In this document: positions 47,075-56,308 of the stretch, piece after piece | Layout of the letters: each line of letters opens with the position of its first letter | How positions within the stretch are numbered: position 1 is the first letter of the stretch | Assembly: GCF_918697925.1 (NCBI RefSeq) | Contig: NZ_CAKKMF010000025.1 | Span: forward strand, 1 to 58,894 | Direction: 5' to 3' | Source of the DNA: Arthrobacter sp. Bi26 | GTDB taxonomy: Bacteria; Actinomycetota; Actinomycetes; Actinomycetales; Micrococcaceae | Length of the DNA: 58,894 bases | Notes under the pieces: generated by a model | The model's database searches: none | The model's input: the letters and a program-made list of their open reading frames with translations, nothing else | Told to the model about the DNA's origin: nothing | Translations under genes and position numbers: made by a program

Positions 47075-48519
47075 CTGACGTCGCCGTCGTCGGCTCCGGC
47101 CCCAACGGGCTGGCCGCGGCGGCGACCATGGCGCGGGCCGGACTCAAAGTCCACGTGTTCGAGGCGGCTGCCACCCCCGGCGGCGGACTCCGCACCGCCG
47201 AACTGATGGAACCGGGCCACTTCCACGACGTCTGTTCAGCCGTGCACCCCATGATTCTGGCCTCACCTTTCTTCCGCCGGTTCGAGCTGGCCCGGCGCGT
47301 GCCCCTGGAAGTGCCGGAGCTCTCGTACGGATCCCCGCTCGACGGCGGCCGTGCGGCGCTGGCCTACCGCTCCCTGGACCGCACTGTTGCGGAACTCGGG
47401 CGGGACGGCGCCGCCTACCGCCGGCTTATGGAGCCCCTGGTGCGGCGGGTGGAGGGAGTCGCAGACCTGACCCTGAACCAGCTGCTGCGGATTCCGGGAG
47501 ATCCTCTGGCAGCCGCTGCATTCGGTCTCCGGGCGCTCGAACAGGGCTCGCCGCTGTGGAATGCGAGGTTCAGTCAGGACCTGGCTCCCGCACTGCTGAG
47601 CGGGGTCGCCGCGCATACCGTGGCGCCCCTGCCCTCGGTCACCTCGGCCGGCGCCGGCCTCATGCTGGGCGCCCTGGCGCATGCCGGCGGCTGGCCTGTT
47701 CCGCGCGGCGGATCGGCCGCGATTGCCCGGGCGCTGACCGCCGATATCGAAGCCCATGGCGGCGTGATCGAGACCGGGAGGCGGATCGCTTCACTCGCGG
47801 AGCTGCCGCCGGCCCGGGCCACCCTGCTGGATGTGGCGGCCCCCGCGCTGCTTCACCTGGCGGAGGGCAGGCTCCCGGCACGCTACCGGAGCGCCCTGGC
47901 GTCCTTCCGCTTCGGGAACGCGGTCTGCAAGGTCGACTTCATCCTCTCCGGACCGGTGCCGTGGGCGGCGGCCAGCCTCGCCGATGCCGGGACTGTGCAC
48001 GTAGGCGGCACCAGGGCGGAAACCGCCGAAGCGGAGCGCCAGGTGGCATCGGGACGGCATCCGGACCGGCCCTACGTACTGGTCTCCCAGCCCTCGCGTT
48101 TCGATGCCGGCCGCGCCCCGGCCGGCCGGCACATCCTGTGGACCTATTGCCATGTTCCGGCCGGCTCTGCCGTGGATATGAGCGACGCGGTCATGGCGCA
48201 ACTGGAGCGCTTCGCACCCGGCTTCCGGGACCTGGTGGTCCAGTTCAAGGTGACGACGGCCGCCGGGCTGGCGGCGTACGACGAGAACTACGTCGGCGGG
48301 GACTTCGGCGCCGGCCGCATGGACCTTTGGGGCATACTGCGGCGCCCGGTGCTGAGCCCCGTTCCATGGCGGACGCCGCTGCCCGGCGTGTACCTGTGTT
48401 CCTCGTCCACCCCGCCGGGTCCCGGCGTCACCGGGATGCCCGGCTTCCACGCCGCCAGGTATGCCCTCCAGGACATGTTCGGGCTCGGCGTACCTGACCT
48501 CGGGAACCGGGTCCCCTAA
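47071..48519 (+). CDS. FAD-dependent oxidoreductase, phytoene-desaturase-like
   Basis: 482 residues. The dinucleotide-binding motif VAVVGSGPNGLAAAATMARAG opens the protein, followed by VFEAAATPGGGLRT and a C-terminal FAD-contact SSTPPGPGVTGMPGFHAAR. These place it in the NAD(P)/FAD amine-oxidase-like family with carotenoid desaturases and related CrtI-type proteins, but no other carotenoid genes are nearby. ATG overlaps the GT87 stop, suggesting coupling; a link between the two activities is unproven. Its end overlaps the convergent ABC gene by 4 bp. Confidence 0.88.
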   Translation: MTDVAVVGSGPNGLAAAATMARAGLKVHVFEAAATPGGGLRTAELMEPGHFHDVCSAVHPMILASPFFRRFELARRVPLEVPELSYGSPLDGGRAALAYRSLDRTVAELGRDGAAYRRLMEPLVRRVEGVADLTLNQLLRIPGDPLAAAAFGLRALEQGSPLWNARFSQDLAPALLSGVAAHTVAPLPSVTSAGAGLMLGALAHAGGWPVPRGGSAAIARALTADIEAHGGVIETGRRIASLAELPPARATLLDVAAPALLHLAEGRLPARYRSALASFRFGNAVCKVDFILSGPVPWAAASLADAGTVHVGGTRAETAEAERQVASGRHPDRPYVLVSQPSRFDAGRAPAGRHILWTYCHVPAGSAVDMSDAVMAQLERFAPGFRDLVVQFKVTTAAGLAAYDENYVGGDFGAGRMDLWGILRRPVLSPVPWRTPLPGVYLCSSSTPPGPGVTGMPGFHAARYALQDMFGLGVPDLGNRVP

Positions 48520-49298
48520 CCCAACCGCGGGGCCCCGAAGCCCGTGTCCGCCGCCGCCGACGCGGCCGGCGTCGCCACCATGGAGGACAGCCGTCCGTCG
48601 CGCATGCTCGCCACGGCGTCAGTGATCGGGACGAAGTCGGTGTCGTGGGTGACCATGACGGTTGCCACGCTGAATTCGTCCGTGACCTGCCGCAGCAACC
48701 GGACGATCGCCTCGCTGCGGTGGTGGTCAAGAGCCGCCGTCGGCTCGTCCACGAGCAGCACGGCAGGATTTCCCATGAGTGCCCGGGCAATGTTGACACG
48801 CTGCCGCTGCCCGCCGGAGAGCTGGTGGGGCCGCTTGGCCAAGGCGTGGCCGAGACCCACGAGGTCCAGCAGACCGGCCGCGCGTTCCCCGGCCGCGCGG
48901 GCGGCCCCGCCGCGCAGACGCTGGGTGATCACCAGCTGCTCCATCGCCGTGAGGGAGGGCAGGAGGTTGGGCTGCTGGAAGATGATCCCGATCTTGTCCC
49001 GGCGCAGTGCGGTGCGCCCGGCGTCGGGGAGTCCGCCGGCGTCCTGGCCGTCGATCACCACCAGGCCGGCGGAGGGCCGGACGAGGGTGGCGGCGACGGC
49101 CAGCAGGGACGACTTTCCGGACCCCGACGGGCCGATGAGGGACACAAACTCCCCGGGGTGAACTTTGAGGCTCACGTCGTCCAGGGCTTTGAGGGTGCCG
49201 TCTCCGTCCGGGTACTCCAGGGTGACGTTGACAAGGTTCAGGGCAGCGTTGTTCAGGGCGGACTTGTTTACGATGGACTTGTTCAGTGCGGAATTCAC
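48516..49298 (-). CDS. ABC transporter ATP-binding protein (MacB/LolD type)
   Basis: 260 residues. Walker A GPSGSGKSS, Q-loop FQQPNLLP, signature LSGGQRQR, Walker B VLLVDEP and the switch His in VTHD are all present, so the ATPase should be active. LolD/MacB-class proteins drive FtsX-like permeases that export peptides, antibiotics or lipoproteins. The first 23 residues are an Asn/Ala/Ser-rich imperfect repeat (ALNKS, ALNNA) unlike the family start. GTG start. Pairs with the permease 45 bp upstream. Confidence 0.94.
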   Translation of the reverse strand: MNSALNKSIVNKSALNNAALNLVNVTLEYPDGDGTLKALDDVSLKVHPGEFVSLIGPSGSGKSSLLAVAATLVRPSAGLVVIDGQDAGGLPDAGRTALRRDKIGIIFQQPNLLPSLTAMEQLVITQRLRGGAARAAGERAAGLLDLVGLGHALAKRPHQLSGGQRQRVNIARALMGNPAVLLVDEPTAALDHHRSEAIVRLLRQVTDEFSVATVMVTHDTDFVPITDAVASMRDGRLSSMVATPAASAAADTGFGAPRLG

Positions 49299-49343
49299 GA
49301 GATATGCCTTTCGAAGAATATACGGGACCGGGCCTGGGGCCGG

Positions 49344-50444
49344 TCAGTTGCCGCCGAGGGCGATCAGCGGATCGACGCGCGCAACGCTGCGGACCGCGAG
49401 GGCTGCCCCGGCCAGGCCCAGGAGCACGATCCCGGCGATGGGCAGCAGCGTTGTCCAGGGCGTGATGAGGAACGGCGCCGCCTGGGACGCGAGGACCCCG
49501 CCGGCCACGCCGGCCAGCCCGCCTGCCGCGGCGCCGGCCAGCAGGACCACGGCTGCCTGCGCCATGGCGTCCCGGAGGATGTAGCGGGCGGACCCGCCGA
49601 GTGCCTTCAGAACGGCGATGTCCCGGGTGCGTTGGACCGTCCAGACCGTCAGGAAGGCGACAATCACGAGGGCCGAGATGCCATAGAGGAATGCCTGCAT
49701 GAGCAGCAGCGAGCCGTTCTCGCTCTTGTAGGAGCCGAGGGCCTGGAAAGATCCGTCGACGGTGGTGCTGACGGTTCCCGCGGCTGCATTGGCGGCATCG
49801 GTATCCACCCCGGGTCCGGCCGTGGAGTCAAAGGTCACGGCCAGCACCGTCGCGGCGCCCGCGTCCGGCAGGTGTGCCAGCTTCTGCCAATCGGCCAACG
49901 TGGTCCACACGACTCCGGTGTGTGAATACCACTGCTCCGGAACCACGGCCGTCACAACGAGGCCGGTGCCGCCCACCGAGACGCGGCTGCCGGTGCTGAG
50001 CTCCAGGTCCTTCGCCAGTCCCGCTCCGACAGCGATGGTTCCCTCTGTCAGCGGGGCGGGGGCCAGTGGCGTGCCGGTCTCGGTGCCGAAGACCGCAACG
50101 CTTGCCGTGCGTGCCGGGACGCCTCCGTCGCCGAGGGCCTGGAAGCGGCTCTGGCTGATCCCTAAGGCATCGGCCCGGGCGACGCCGTCGCGTGCCGACC
50201 ACTGCGACTGTTGGGCGCGCGAGACTTCGGATTCCGTGAACGAGGCCTTGGGCGTGCTCCCTGCCGGGGCGCCGAAGACCAGTTGGTCGGCCGGGAGGGC
50301 AGCAAGGGCCGACGTCGACTGGTTGCCGAGTCCGGCCGTCAGCCCGGAAAGCATGACGAGCAGGAGGGTGATGAGCGCGACGACCGCGCCCATCAGGGCG
50401 AACCGGCCCTTGGCAAAGCGGATATCGCGGATGGCGAGATACAT
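49344..50444 (-). CDS. ABC transporter permease (FtsX/MacB type)
   Basis: 366 residues, four membrane segments: one near the N-terminus (about 17-38), a large extracytoplasmic domain (about 45-235), then three C-terminal helices (about 240-355) with the FtsX-like signature RTRDIAVLKALGGS. ATG at 50444 begins MYLAIRDIRFAKGRF, the usual start, with AAAGGACA upstream. Partner of the following ATPase. Divergent from the two-component system, which may regulate it. Confidence 0.93.
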   Translation of the reverse strand: MYLAIRDIRFAKGRFALMGAVVALITLLLVMLSGLTAGLGNQSTSALAALPADQLVFGAPAGSTPKASFTESEVSRAQQSQWSARDGVARADALGISQSRFQALGDGGVPARTASVAVFGTETGTPLAPAPLTEGTIAVGAGLAKDLELSTGSRVSVGGTGLVVTAVVPEQWYSHTGVVWTTLADWQKLAHLPDAGAATVLAVTFDSTAGPGVDTDAANAAAGTVSTTVDGSFQALGSYKSENGSLLLMQAFLYGISALVIVAFLTVWTVQRTRDIAVLKALGGSARYILRDAMAQAAVVLLAGAAAGGLAGVAGGVLASQAAPFLITPWTTLLPIAGIVLLGLAGAALAVRSVARVDPLIALGGN

Positions 50445-50633
50445 GGTTGTCCTTTTTCGTGACGTTTGTGGCGTTGCTTCCAGCCTTCCCTCCGCCAGTC
50501 CCAGGGGCATCGGCCGCCCGGTTGGATCGCGGGCACCGCAAGGACTGCCCTGCGATCAACCAAAAGGTTGATTCCGCCGGTGGCGGGCCGATTTCCGCAG
50601 TTGCCCCTGCCCCGCCGGCACTACGCTGGAAGC

Positions 50634-52022
50634 ATGGAGGGCAACGCCGGCAACACGGTCCACGAGGGCATTGGACACGAGGGCACACGACACGCCGGCA
50701 CACCCCACGGGGCCACGGGGCACGCGGGCACGGAGCCCACCGGGGCGGCCGTCATTCTGCGCGTCCTTCGCGTGAGCCTTCACGTCGGCTTCGCGGTACT
50801 TCTCCTGGTGGCGCTGGTCCGGCTCGTGGCCGGCGGAATCACGGGTCAGGGCTGGGTCACCCTGCTGCTGGCCCTGCTGCTCGCCGCCTTCTACCTCGCT
50901 GGCACCGTTCTGGAGAAAAGGCATGCAGCCCACAGGACCCGGTTCGATCCGCGGCCCTACTCGGCCTGGTGGCTGGGCGGCGTCAGCGTCCTGTGGCTGC
51001 TGCTGATCTGGACCAGCGCCGACTTCGTCTGGCTGGCCTTCCCGCTGTTCTTCCTGGAGTTGCACGTGCTCCGGCGCCGGCTGGCGCTGCCCGCGATCGC
51101 ACTCAGCACCCTTTTTGTCATTGGGGCGCTCTGGTTCCACAACGGCGGTATCGCACCGCCGGAGCTGCCCATGGTGCTCGGGCCCGCGTTCGGCGCAGCC
51201 TTCGCTGTGGTCACAGGGCTGGCCTACCGGGCGCTGTTCCTGGAGGCGGAAAACCAGCGGCTGGCGGCCGAAGAGCTCCGCCGCACCCGTGCCGAACTCG
51301 CCCGAACCCAGCACAATGCCGGCACCCTGGCCGAGCGCACCCGGCTGGCCCGCGAAATCCATGACACCCTCGCCCAGGGCCTGTCCAGCATTGTGCTGAT
51401 GGGGCGCGCGGCCGAGAAAGCCCTGGACGACGGCGAACCCGCCGTGGCACGGGAAAGGCTCCGCATCGTCCGGGACACGGCCGCCGCGAATCTTGCAGAG
51501 GCCCGCAACTTCGTCCGGGCGCTCCAGTCCCCCGACCTCGAGGACGGCTCCCTCGTGGCCGGCCTCCTCCGGCTGTGTGAAAAGACCGAAGCGGAGACCG
51601 CCGCGCGCGGTACCGGGCTGCGCTGCCGCCTCGACGTCGAAGGCGTGCCCGTGGAACTCCCCGCGGCCCACCAGACCGCCCTGCTCCGGGCCGCACAGGC
51701 GAGCCTGGCCAACGTCCGGATTCACGCGCAGGCGAGCACCGCCGTCGTCACCCTTTCCTTCTTGGGCCCGGAAGTGGCCATGGACATCTACGACGACGGC
51801 ACCGGGTTCGACCCCGCCGCCTTGCCGGCCCGTCCGGACGGTTCCGGTTATGGGCTGACGTCGCTGCGGGAACGTGTGGCCGCCCTCCACGGCCAGCTGG
51901 ACATCGAGTCTGCCCCGGGTGAGGGGACCGTGGTGGCCATCCGGCTGCCACTGGGCGACGAGCCCGGCACCGCGCCCGGTTCCAATGCCGTGCCGGCGCA
52001 AGCCAGCGGGGACCGGCAATGA
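50634..52022 (+). CDS. Sensor histidine kinase (NarL-system type) with His-rich N-terminus
   Basis: 462 residues. Residues about 10-40 are a His/Gly/Thr-rich tail with His about every five residues (HEGIGHEGTRHAGTPHGATG), possibly metal-binding. Five to six membrane segments follow (about 45-200), then a coiled segment, a HisKA_3 domain with phospho-acceptor His243 in REIHDTLAQG, and a HATPase with DDGTGFDP and GYGLTSLRERV. The family autophosphorylates and passes phosphate to NarL-type regulators. The stop overlaps the regulator start (ATGA). Confidence 0.93.
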   Translation: MEGNAGNTVHEGIGHEGTRHAGTPHGATGHAGTEPTGAAVILRVLRVSLHVGFAVLLLVALVRLVAGGITGQGWVTLLLALLLAAFYLAGTVLEKRHAAHRTRFDPRPYSAWWLGGVSVLWLLLIWTSADFVWLAFPLFFLELHVLRRRLALPAIALSTLFVIGALWFHNGGIAPPELPMVLGPAFGAAFAVVTGLAYRALFLEAENQRLAAEELRRTRAELARTQHNAGTLAERTRLAREIHDTLAQGLSSIVLMGRAAEKALDDGEPAVARERLRIVRDTAAANLAEARNFVRALQSPDLEDGSLVAGLLRLCEKTEAETAARGTGLRCRLDVEGVPVELPAAHQTALLRAAQASLANVRIHAQASTAVVTLSFLGPEVAMDIYDDGTGFDPAALPARPDGSGYGLTSLRERVAALHGQLDIESAPGEGTVVAIRLPLGDEPGTAPGSNAVPAQASGDRQ

Positions 52023-52675
52023 ACAACATCCGGGTGTTCCTGGTGGACGACCACCCGGTGGTCCGGGCCGGGCTGCGGGCGATGCTGGGTGATCTGCAGG
52101 GCATCACAGTGGTGGCCGAGGCGGCCGACGGCGGCGCCGCCCTGGCCGGACTGGCCAAGCTCCATACCCTGGGCGAGCCTGCGGACGTGGTGCTCATGGA
52201 CCTGCAGATGGGCGCGGGAATGGACGGCGTCACCGCGACCGGCCGGATCAAAGCGGGAGAGGCCGGGCAGCCGGCGCCTCCGGTGCTCATCCTCACCACC
52301 TTTGACTCCGACGCCGACATCCTCGCTGCCGTCGAGGCCGGCGCCAGCGGCTACATGCTCAAGGATGCCCCGCCGGAGCAGATCCGCCAGGCGGTGCTCT
52401 CCGCCGCGGCCGGCGGTACGGCGCTGGCACCCGAGGTCGCGGCCAGGCTGATGGGCCGGATCAGGAACCCGGAGCCGGCCCTGTCCGTCCGCGAGATCCA
52501 GTTGCTCGAACTGCTGGCCACCGGGATGGGAAACCGGGCGATCGCCAAGCAGCTGTTCATTTCCGAGGCCACGGTCAAGACCCATCTGGTGCATATCTAC
52601 GGCAAGCTCGGCGTGGACAACCGCACTGCCGCGATCGCCGTTGCCGCACAGCGCAGGATCATCCGGCGGCCCTAG
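52019..52675 (+). CDS. Response regulator, NarL/LuxR family
   Basis: 218 residues. The receiver domain (1-125) has the acidic pair near residues 10-11, phospho-acceptor Asp61 in VVLMDLQMG, and conserved Lys in GYMLKDA. A LuxR-type helix-turn-helix (about 150-212) contains LSVREIQLLELLATGMGNRA and the TVKTHLVHIYGKLGV recognition region. Coupled to the kinase by a 4-base overlap. Probable target: the divergent ABC exporter and its own operon. Confidence 0.96.
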   Translation: MNNIRVFLVDDHPVVRAGLRAMLGDLQGITVVAEAADGGAALAGLAKLHTLGEPADVVLMDLQMGAGMDGVTATGRIKAGEAGQPAPPVLILTTFDSDADILAAVEAGASGYMLKDAPPEQIRQAVLSAAAGGTALAPEVAARLMGRIRNPEPALSVREIQLLELLATGMGNRAIAKQLFISEATVKTHLVHIYGKLGVDNRTAAIAVAAQRRIIRRP

Positions 52676-52764
52676 GCGTTCCGGGCACGGGAAGTCCGTG
52701 CCTGTGTCACGTGCCGCCGCTTTGTGACACGGGGGTTGTCAGTGGTCCGGGGCATAATGTCGCA

Positions 52765-54789
52765 ATGGGGAACTCATCAAAACTTGCACTGGCCCTTGTG
52801 GGTCTGGTTCTTGGCGCCTCGCTGGTCGCCTGCGGAGACGGCCGGGACGGCGCGGAAGGCGCCGCCCAGCAGCTCGCCAGCGCGGTGTCCGCGCTCGACG
52901 TCGGATCCGTCGCCTTCGAGGGGAAGGAGTCGGGCGCCGCCAACGACCAGCTCAAGGAAATTTTCCAGGGACTGGACCCGGACAAACCAGCCGTGCAGGC
53001 CGGCCAGCTGACCTTCGAGTCGGACACGGCCACGTTTCCGCTGAACTACACCTGGAAAGTCGGCGCGGAGGAATGGAAATACACCGTTTCCGCACAGCTG
53101 AAGAAATCCGGGGACAAGTGGCTCACGGTGTGGAAGCCGGCCATGCTGGTTCCCGACCTCGCTGACGGGGAGATCATCACCCGGGCCACCCAGACGCCGC
53201 AGAGGGCCTCCATCCTGGGCGCCGGCGGGGCCCCGCTGGTCACGTACCGGCCCGTTGTCAACGTTGGCATCGACAAGCCAGCGCTCGGCGGCGCGGACCC
53301 CTCCGACTCCGCCACCAAGCTTGCCCAACTGGTCGGCGTGGACCCGGCAGCCTACGCCCAGCAGGTCGCGGCGGCCGGTCCGGACGCCTTCGTCCCGGCC
53401 ATCACCTTCCGCGAGGACGGTTCCCGGACCATCACCGACGAGCAGATCTCCGCCATCCCCGGCGGCCGCGCCGTCCCGGACAGCCTGCCGCTGGCACCCA
53501 CCCGCACGTTTGCGCGGGCACTTCTGGGTACAGTCTCCGAGGCGAACGCGGAGCAAATCGAGAAGTCCGGCGGCGCGCTCAAGCCCGGGGACACCACCGG
53601 CGCCGGGGGCCTGCAGCAGCAGTACGACGCGCAGCTGCGCGGAACCGACGGGATCGTGATCCGGGCACAGAAAGCCGGACTCACCACCGCGGAAATCCAG
53701 GCGGCGTCTCCCGACCCGAGGCGGGTGCTGTTCGAGACCGGCATCAAACCCGGAACCCCGCTGAAAACCACCCTGGACCCGAAGCTGCAGCAACTCGCGG
53801 AAGACGTGCTCGGCAAGGTCGGCCCTGCGTCGGCCATCGTGGCGCTCCGGCCCTCCAGCGGCGCCGTCCTGGCCGCCGCGTCCGGGCCGGGCAGCAACGG
53901 CTACGACACCGCAATGCTGGGACAGTATGCCCCCGGATCGATCTTCAAGATGGTCGATTCCCTGGCCATGTTCCGCAACGGGATGACCCCCGATTCCAAG
54001 GTGGACTGCCCGGCGACCCTCACGGTGGACGGCCGCACCTTCAAGAACGCCGAGGGATACCCCGAGTCCTCCCTGGGCTCCGTGACGCTGCGCGACGCCT
54101 TTGCGCACTCCTGCAACACCGCCTTCATCAACGCCCGCGACACCGTCAGCCAGGCGCAACTCGAATCTGCCGCGACCTCGCTGGGCGTGGCAGTCGAAGC
54201 GCCCGCGCTCGGCGCCGCAGCGTTCCTCGGCTCCGTCCCCGGGGAAGCCGCAGGAACCGAACACGCCGCCTCCATGATCGGCCAAGGCAAAGTGCTCCTG
54301 TCCCCGCTGGCCGCCGCCATCATGGCCGGCTCGGTAGCCAAGGGAGCCCCGGTGGCCGCCCAGCTGGTCTTGAATCCGAATGAGGGCGTCACTTCACCGG
54401 GCGCCGAGAGCACGCCCACTGCCGGCACCGGAACAGGCACGGCGCCTGCCGCCCCGCCCTCCGGTGACGCGTCGGCGTCGGCGTCGGCCGCGGCACCGGC
54501 TACGGCGGCCGAAACGCCGGTAACGGCAGCGGAAGCCGCGGCGTTGGCTGACATGATGCGTGCCGTCGTGACCAGCGGGCATGCCGGGTTCCTGGCCGCC
54601 GTCCCGGGCGAGCCCGTCGGCGCGAAGACCGGAACGGCTGAGTTCGGCAACGACACCCCGCCCAAGACCCACGCCTGGATCGTGGCGGCGCACGGTGACC
54701 TCGCCGTCGCCGTCTTCGTGGAGGACGGCGGCCTTGGAGCCACCACGTCCGGACCGCTGCTCAAGGAGTTCCTCACCCGGGCCAGCTGA
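52765..54789 (+). CDS. Lipoprotein penicillin-binding protein (transpeptidase, NTF2-like domain)
   Basis: 674 residues. A lipoprotein signal peptide ends at lipobox LVAC (Cys23). The N-terminal region (about 30-140) resembles the NTF2-like domain of low-affinity PBPs. A dimerisation domain and then the transpeptidase follow, with catalytic SxxK as SIFK, SxN as SCN and KTGT as GAKTGTAEFG. An Ala/Ser/Pro/Thr-rich insert of about 40 residues lies just before the KTG region. Class B peptidoglycan cross-linking enzyme; resembles actinobacterial lipoprotein PBPs. ATG at 52765 chosen for the signal peptide. Possible intrinsic beta-lactam tolerance is inferred only. Confidence 0.92.
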   Translation: MGNSSKLALALVGLVLGASLVACGDGRDGAEGAAQQLASAVSALDVGSVAFEGKESGAANDQLKEIFQGLDPDKPAVQAGQLTFESDTATFPLNYTWKVGAEEWKYTVSAQLKKSGDKWLTVWKPAMLVPDLADGEIITRATQTPQRASILGAGGAPLVTYRPVVNVGIDKPALGGADPSDSATKLAQLVGVDPAAYAQQVAAAGPDAFVPAITFREDGSRTITDEQISAIPGGRAVPDSLPLAPTRTFARALLGTVSEANAEQIEKSGGALKPGDTTGAGGLQQQYDAQLRGTDGIVIRAQKAGLTTAEIQAASPDPRRVLFETGIKPGTPLKTTLDPKLQQLAEDVLGKVGPASAIVALRPSSGAVLAAASGPGSNGYDTAMLGQYAPGSIFKMVDSLAMFRNGMTPDSKVDCPATLTVDGRTFKNAEGYPESSLGSVTLRDAFAHSCNTAFINARDTVSQAQLESAATSLGVAVEAPALGAAAFLGSVPGEAAGTEHAASMIGQGKVLLSPLAAAIMAGSVAKGAPVAAQLVLNPNEGVTSPGAESTPTAGTGTGTAPAAPPSGDASASASAAAPATAAETPVTAAEAAALADMMRAVVTSGHAGFLAAVPGEPVGAKTGTAEFGNDTPPKTHAWIVAAHGDLAVAVFVEDGGLGATTSGPLLKEFLTRAS

Positions 54790-54840
54790 GACGCCGGACC
54801 GGAAAAGTCCGAGTCGCCGGAGATTCTGCGCCGAAATGGC

Positions 54841-54876
54841 GGATGCTCCCCCGCGTTGTTATGCGGGGGAGCATCC
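54841..54876. terminator. Strong hairpin between convergent genes
   Basis: GGATGCTCCCCCGC and GCGGGGGAGCATCC, a perfect 14-bp stem with an 8-base loop between the PBP and aminotransferase genes. No T run. Confidence 0.75.
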
Positions 54877-54907
54877 GTCGTTCGGGTGTCAATAGTGCGG
54901 GAGCGCC

Positions 54908-56281
54908 TCAGGCGGCGAAGCCGTCCGCAATGTCCAACACGGCGTCCAGTACGGCCAAGCCCTTTTGGGTGTCTTCCACGCTGGTGTTGCACGGCGGGAC
55001 AACATGGATTCGGTTGAAGTTCGCGAACGGGAGCAGCCCGCGGGACTTGCAGGCCGCCACCAGCTGGTTCATTTCCGGGCTTGAGCCGCCGTACGGGGCC
55101 ATGGGCTCGCGGGTCTTCCGGTCCTTGACGAGTTCGATCGCCCAGAAGACGCCCTTGCCGCGGACTTCACCAACGGAGCGGTGGCGCTCGGTGAATCCAC
55201 GGAGGGCCGGTCCGATCACCGTCTCGCCGAGGGCTGCCGCGTGCTGGACGATCTGTTCGTTCTCCATCGCGTTGATGGTCGCCACGGCGGCAGCCGCCGC
55301 GAGCGGGTGGCCCGAATAGGTCAGGCCGCCGGGGTAGACACGCTTGCCGAACGTGGCTGCGATCTCCGGGCTGATTGCCACCCCGCCCATCGGAACATAG
55401 CCGGAATTCACGCCCTTGGCGAAGGTCAGCAGGTCCGGAACGACGTCGAAGTGCTCGACGGCGAACCAGGTTCCGGTGCGGCCGAAGCCGGACATGACTT
55501 CGTCGGCGATGAAGATGATGCCGTGCCGGGTGCAGAGCTCGCGGACGCCCTGCAAGTATCCCGGGGGCGGCACGTAGATCCCGGCCGTGCCCGGGATGCT
55601 TTCCAGGATGAGGGCGGCGATGGTGGAGGGGCCTTCGAAGCTGATCAGCTGTTCCAGGTGTTCGAGGGCGCGCTGGCTTTCCTCCTCCTCGGTGGTGGAG
55701 TGGAAGGCGGTGCGGTACAGGTACGGCGGGAAGAAGTGGACGGTGCCGGTGCTGGCGGTGTCGCTGGGCCAGCGCCGGGGGTCGCCGGTGACGTTGATGG
55801 CCAGCTGGGTGCCGCCGTGGTACGAACGGTAGGCGGAGAGCACCTTGTGGCGGCCCGTGTGCAGACGGGCCATGCGGATGGCGTGCTCGTTGGCGTCCGC
55901 CCCGCCGTTGGTGAAGAAGATCTTGTCCAGTCCGCCGGGCGTGCGCCCGGCAATCAGGCGTGCAGCTTCGGAGCGCGCGTCGTTGACGTAACTCGGGGCA
56001 ATCGTGCACAGCTTGGTGGCCTGTGCTGCGATGGCGGATACGACGGCGGGGTGCTGGTGGCCGATATTGGTGTTGACCAGCTGCGAGGAGAAGTCCAGGT
56101 ACTTGTTGCCGTCGCCGTCCCAGACGTGGGAGCCCTCGGCCGCGGAGATGACCATGGGGTCGATGAGGTCCTGGGCGGACCAGGAGTGGAAGACGTGCTT
56201 GCGGTCCAGTTCGTAGGCGCGGCGGGCGCCCTCGGCGGCCTCCTGCTGCGGGAGGGTTTCGTTTTCAAGGGTCGAGGTCAT
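54908..56281 (-). CDS. Class III PLP-dependent aminotransferase (omega-amino acid type)
   Basis: 457 residues. VFHSWSAQDLIDPM starts the family domain; TNGGADANEHAIRMAR binds the cofactor phosphate, YHGGT follows, the PLP-contact Asp lies in FIADEVMSGFGRTG, and the PLP Lys in TFAKGVNSGY (about residue 290). Class III enzymes move amino groups from omega-amino acids such as beta-alanine, GABA or related amines. Lies 27 bp after mmsA on the same strand. A semialdehyde made by this enzyme could feed MmsA, fitting beta-alanine-like catabolism; the substrate is inferred. Confidence 0.92.
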   Translation of the reverse strand: MTSTLENETLPQQEAAEGARRAYELDRKHVFHSWSAQDLIDPMVISAAEGSHVWDGDGNKYLDFSSQLVNTNIGHQHPAVVSAIAAQATKLCTIAPSYVNDARSEAARLIAGRTPGGLDKIFFTNGGADANEHAIRMARLHTGRHKVLSAYRSYHGGTQLAINVTGDPRRWPSDTASTGTVHFFPPYLYRTAFHSTTEEEESQRALEHLEQLISFEGPSTIAALILESIPGTAGIYVPPPGYLQGVRELCTRHGIIFIADEVMSGFGRTGTWFAVEHFDVVPDLLTFAKGVNSGYVPMGGVAISPEIAATFGKRVYPGGLTYSGHPLAAAAAVATINAMENEQIVQHAAALGETVIGPALRGFTERHRSVGEVRGKGVFWAIELVKDRKTREPMAPYGGSSPEMNQLVAACKSRGLLPFANFNRIHVVPPCNTSVEDTQKGLAVLDAVLDIADGFAA

Positions 56282-56308
56282 GACAGCTGCCTTTCGGATA
56301 CGGGTGGC

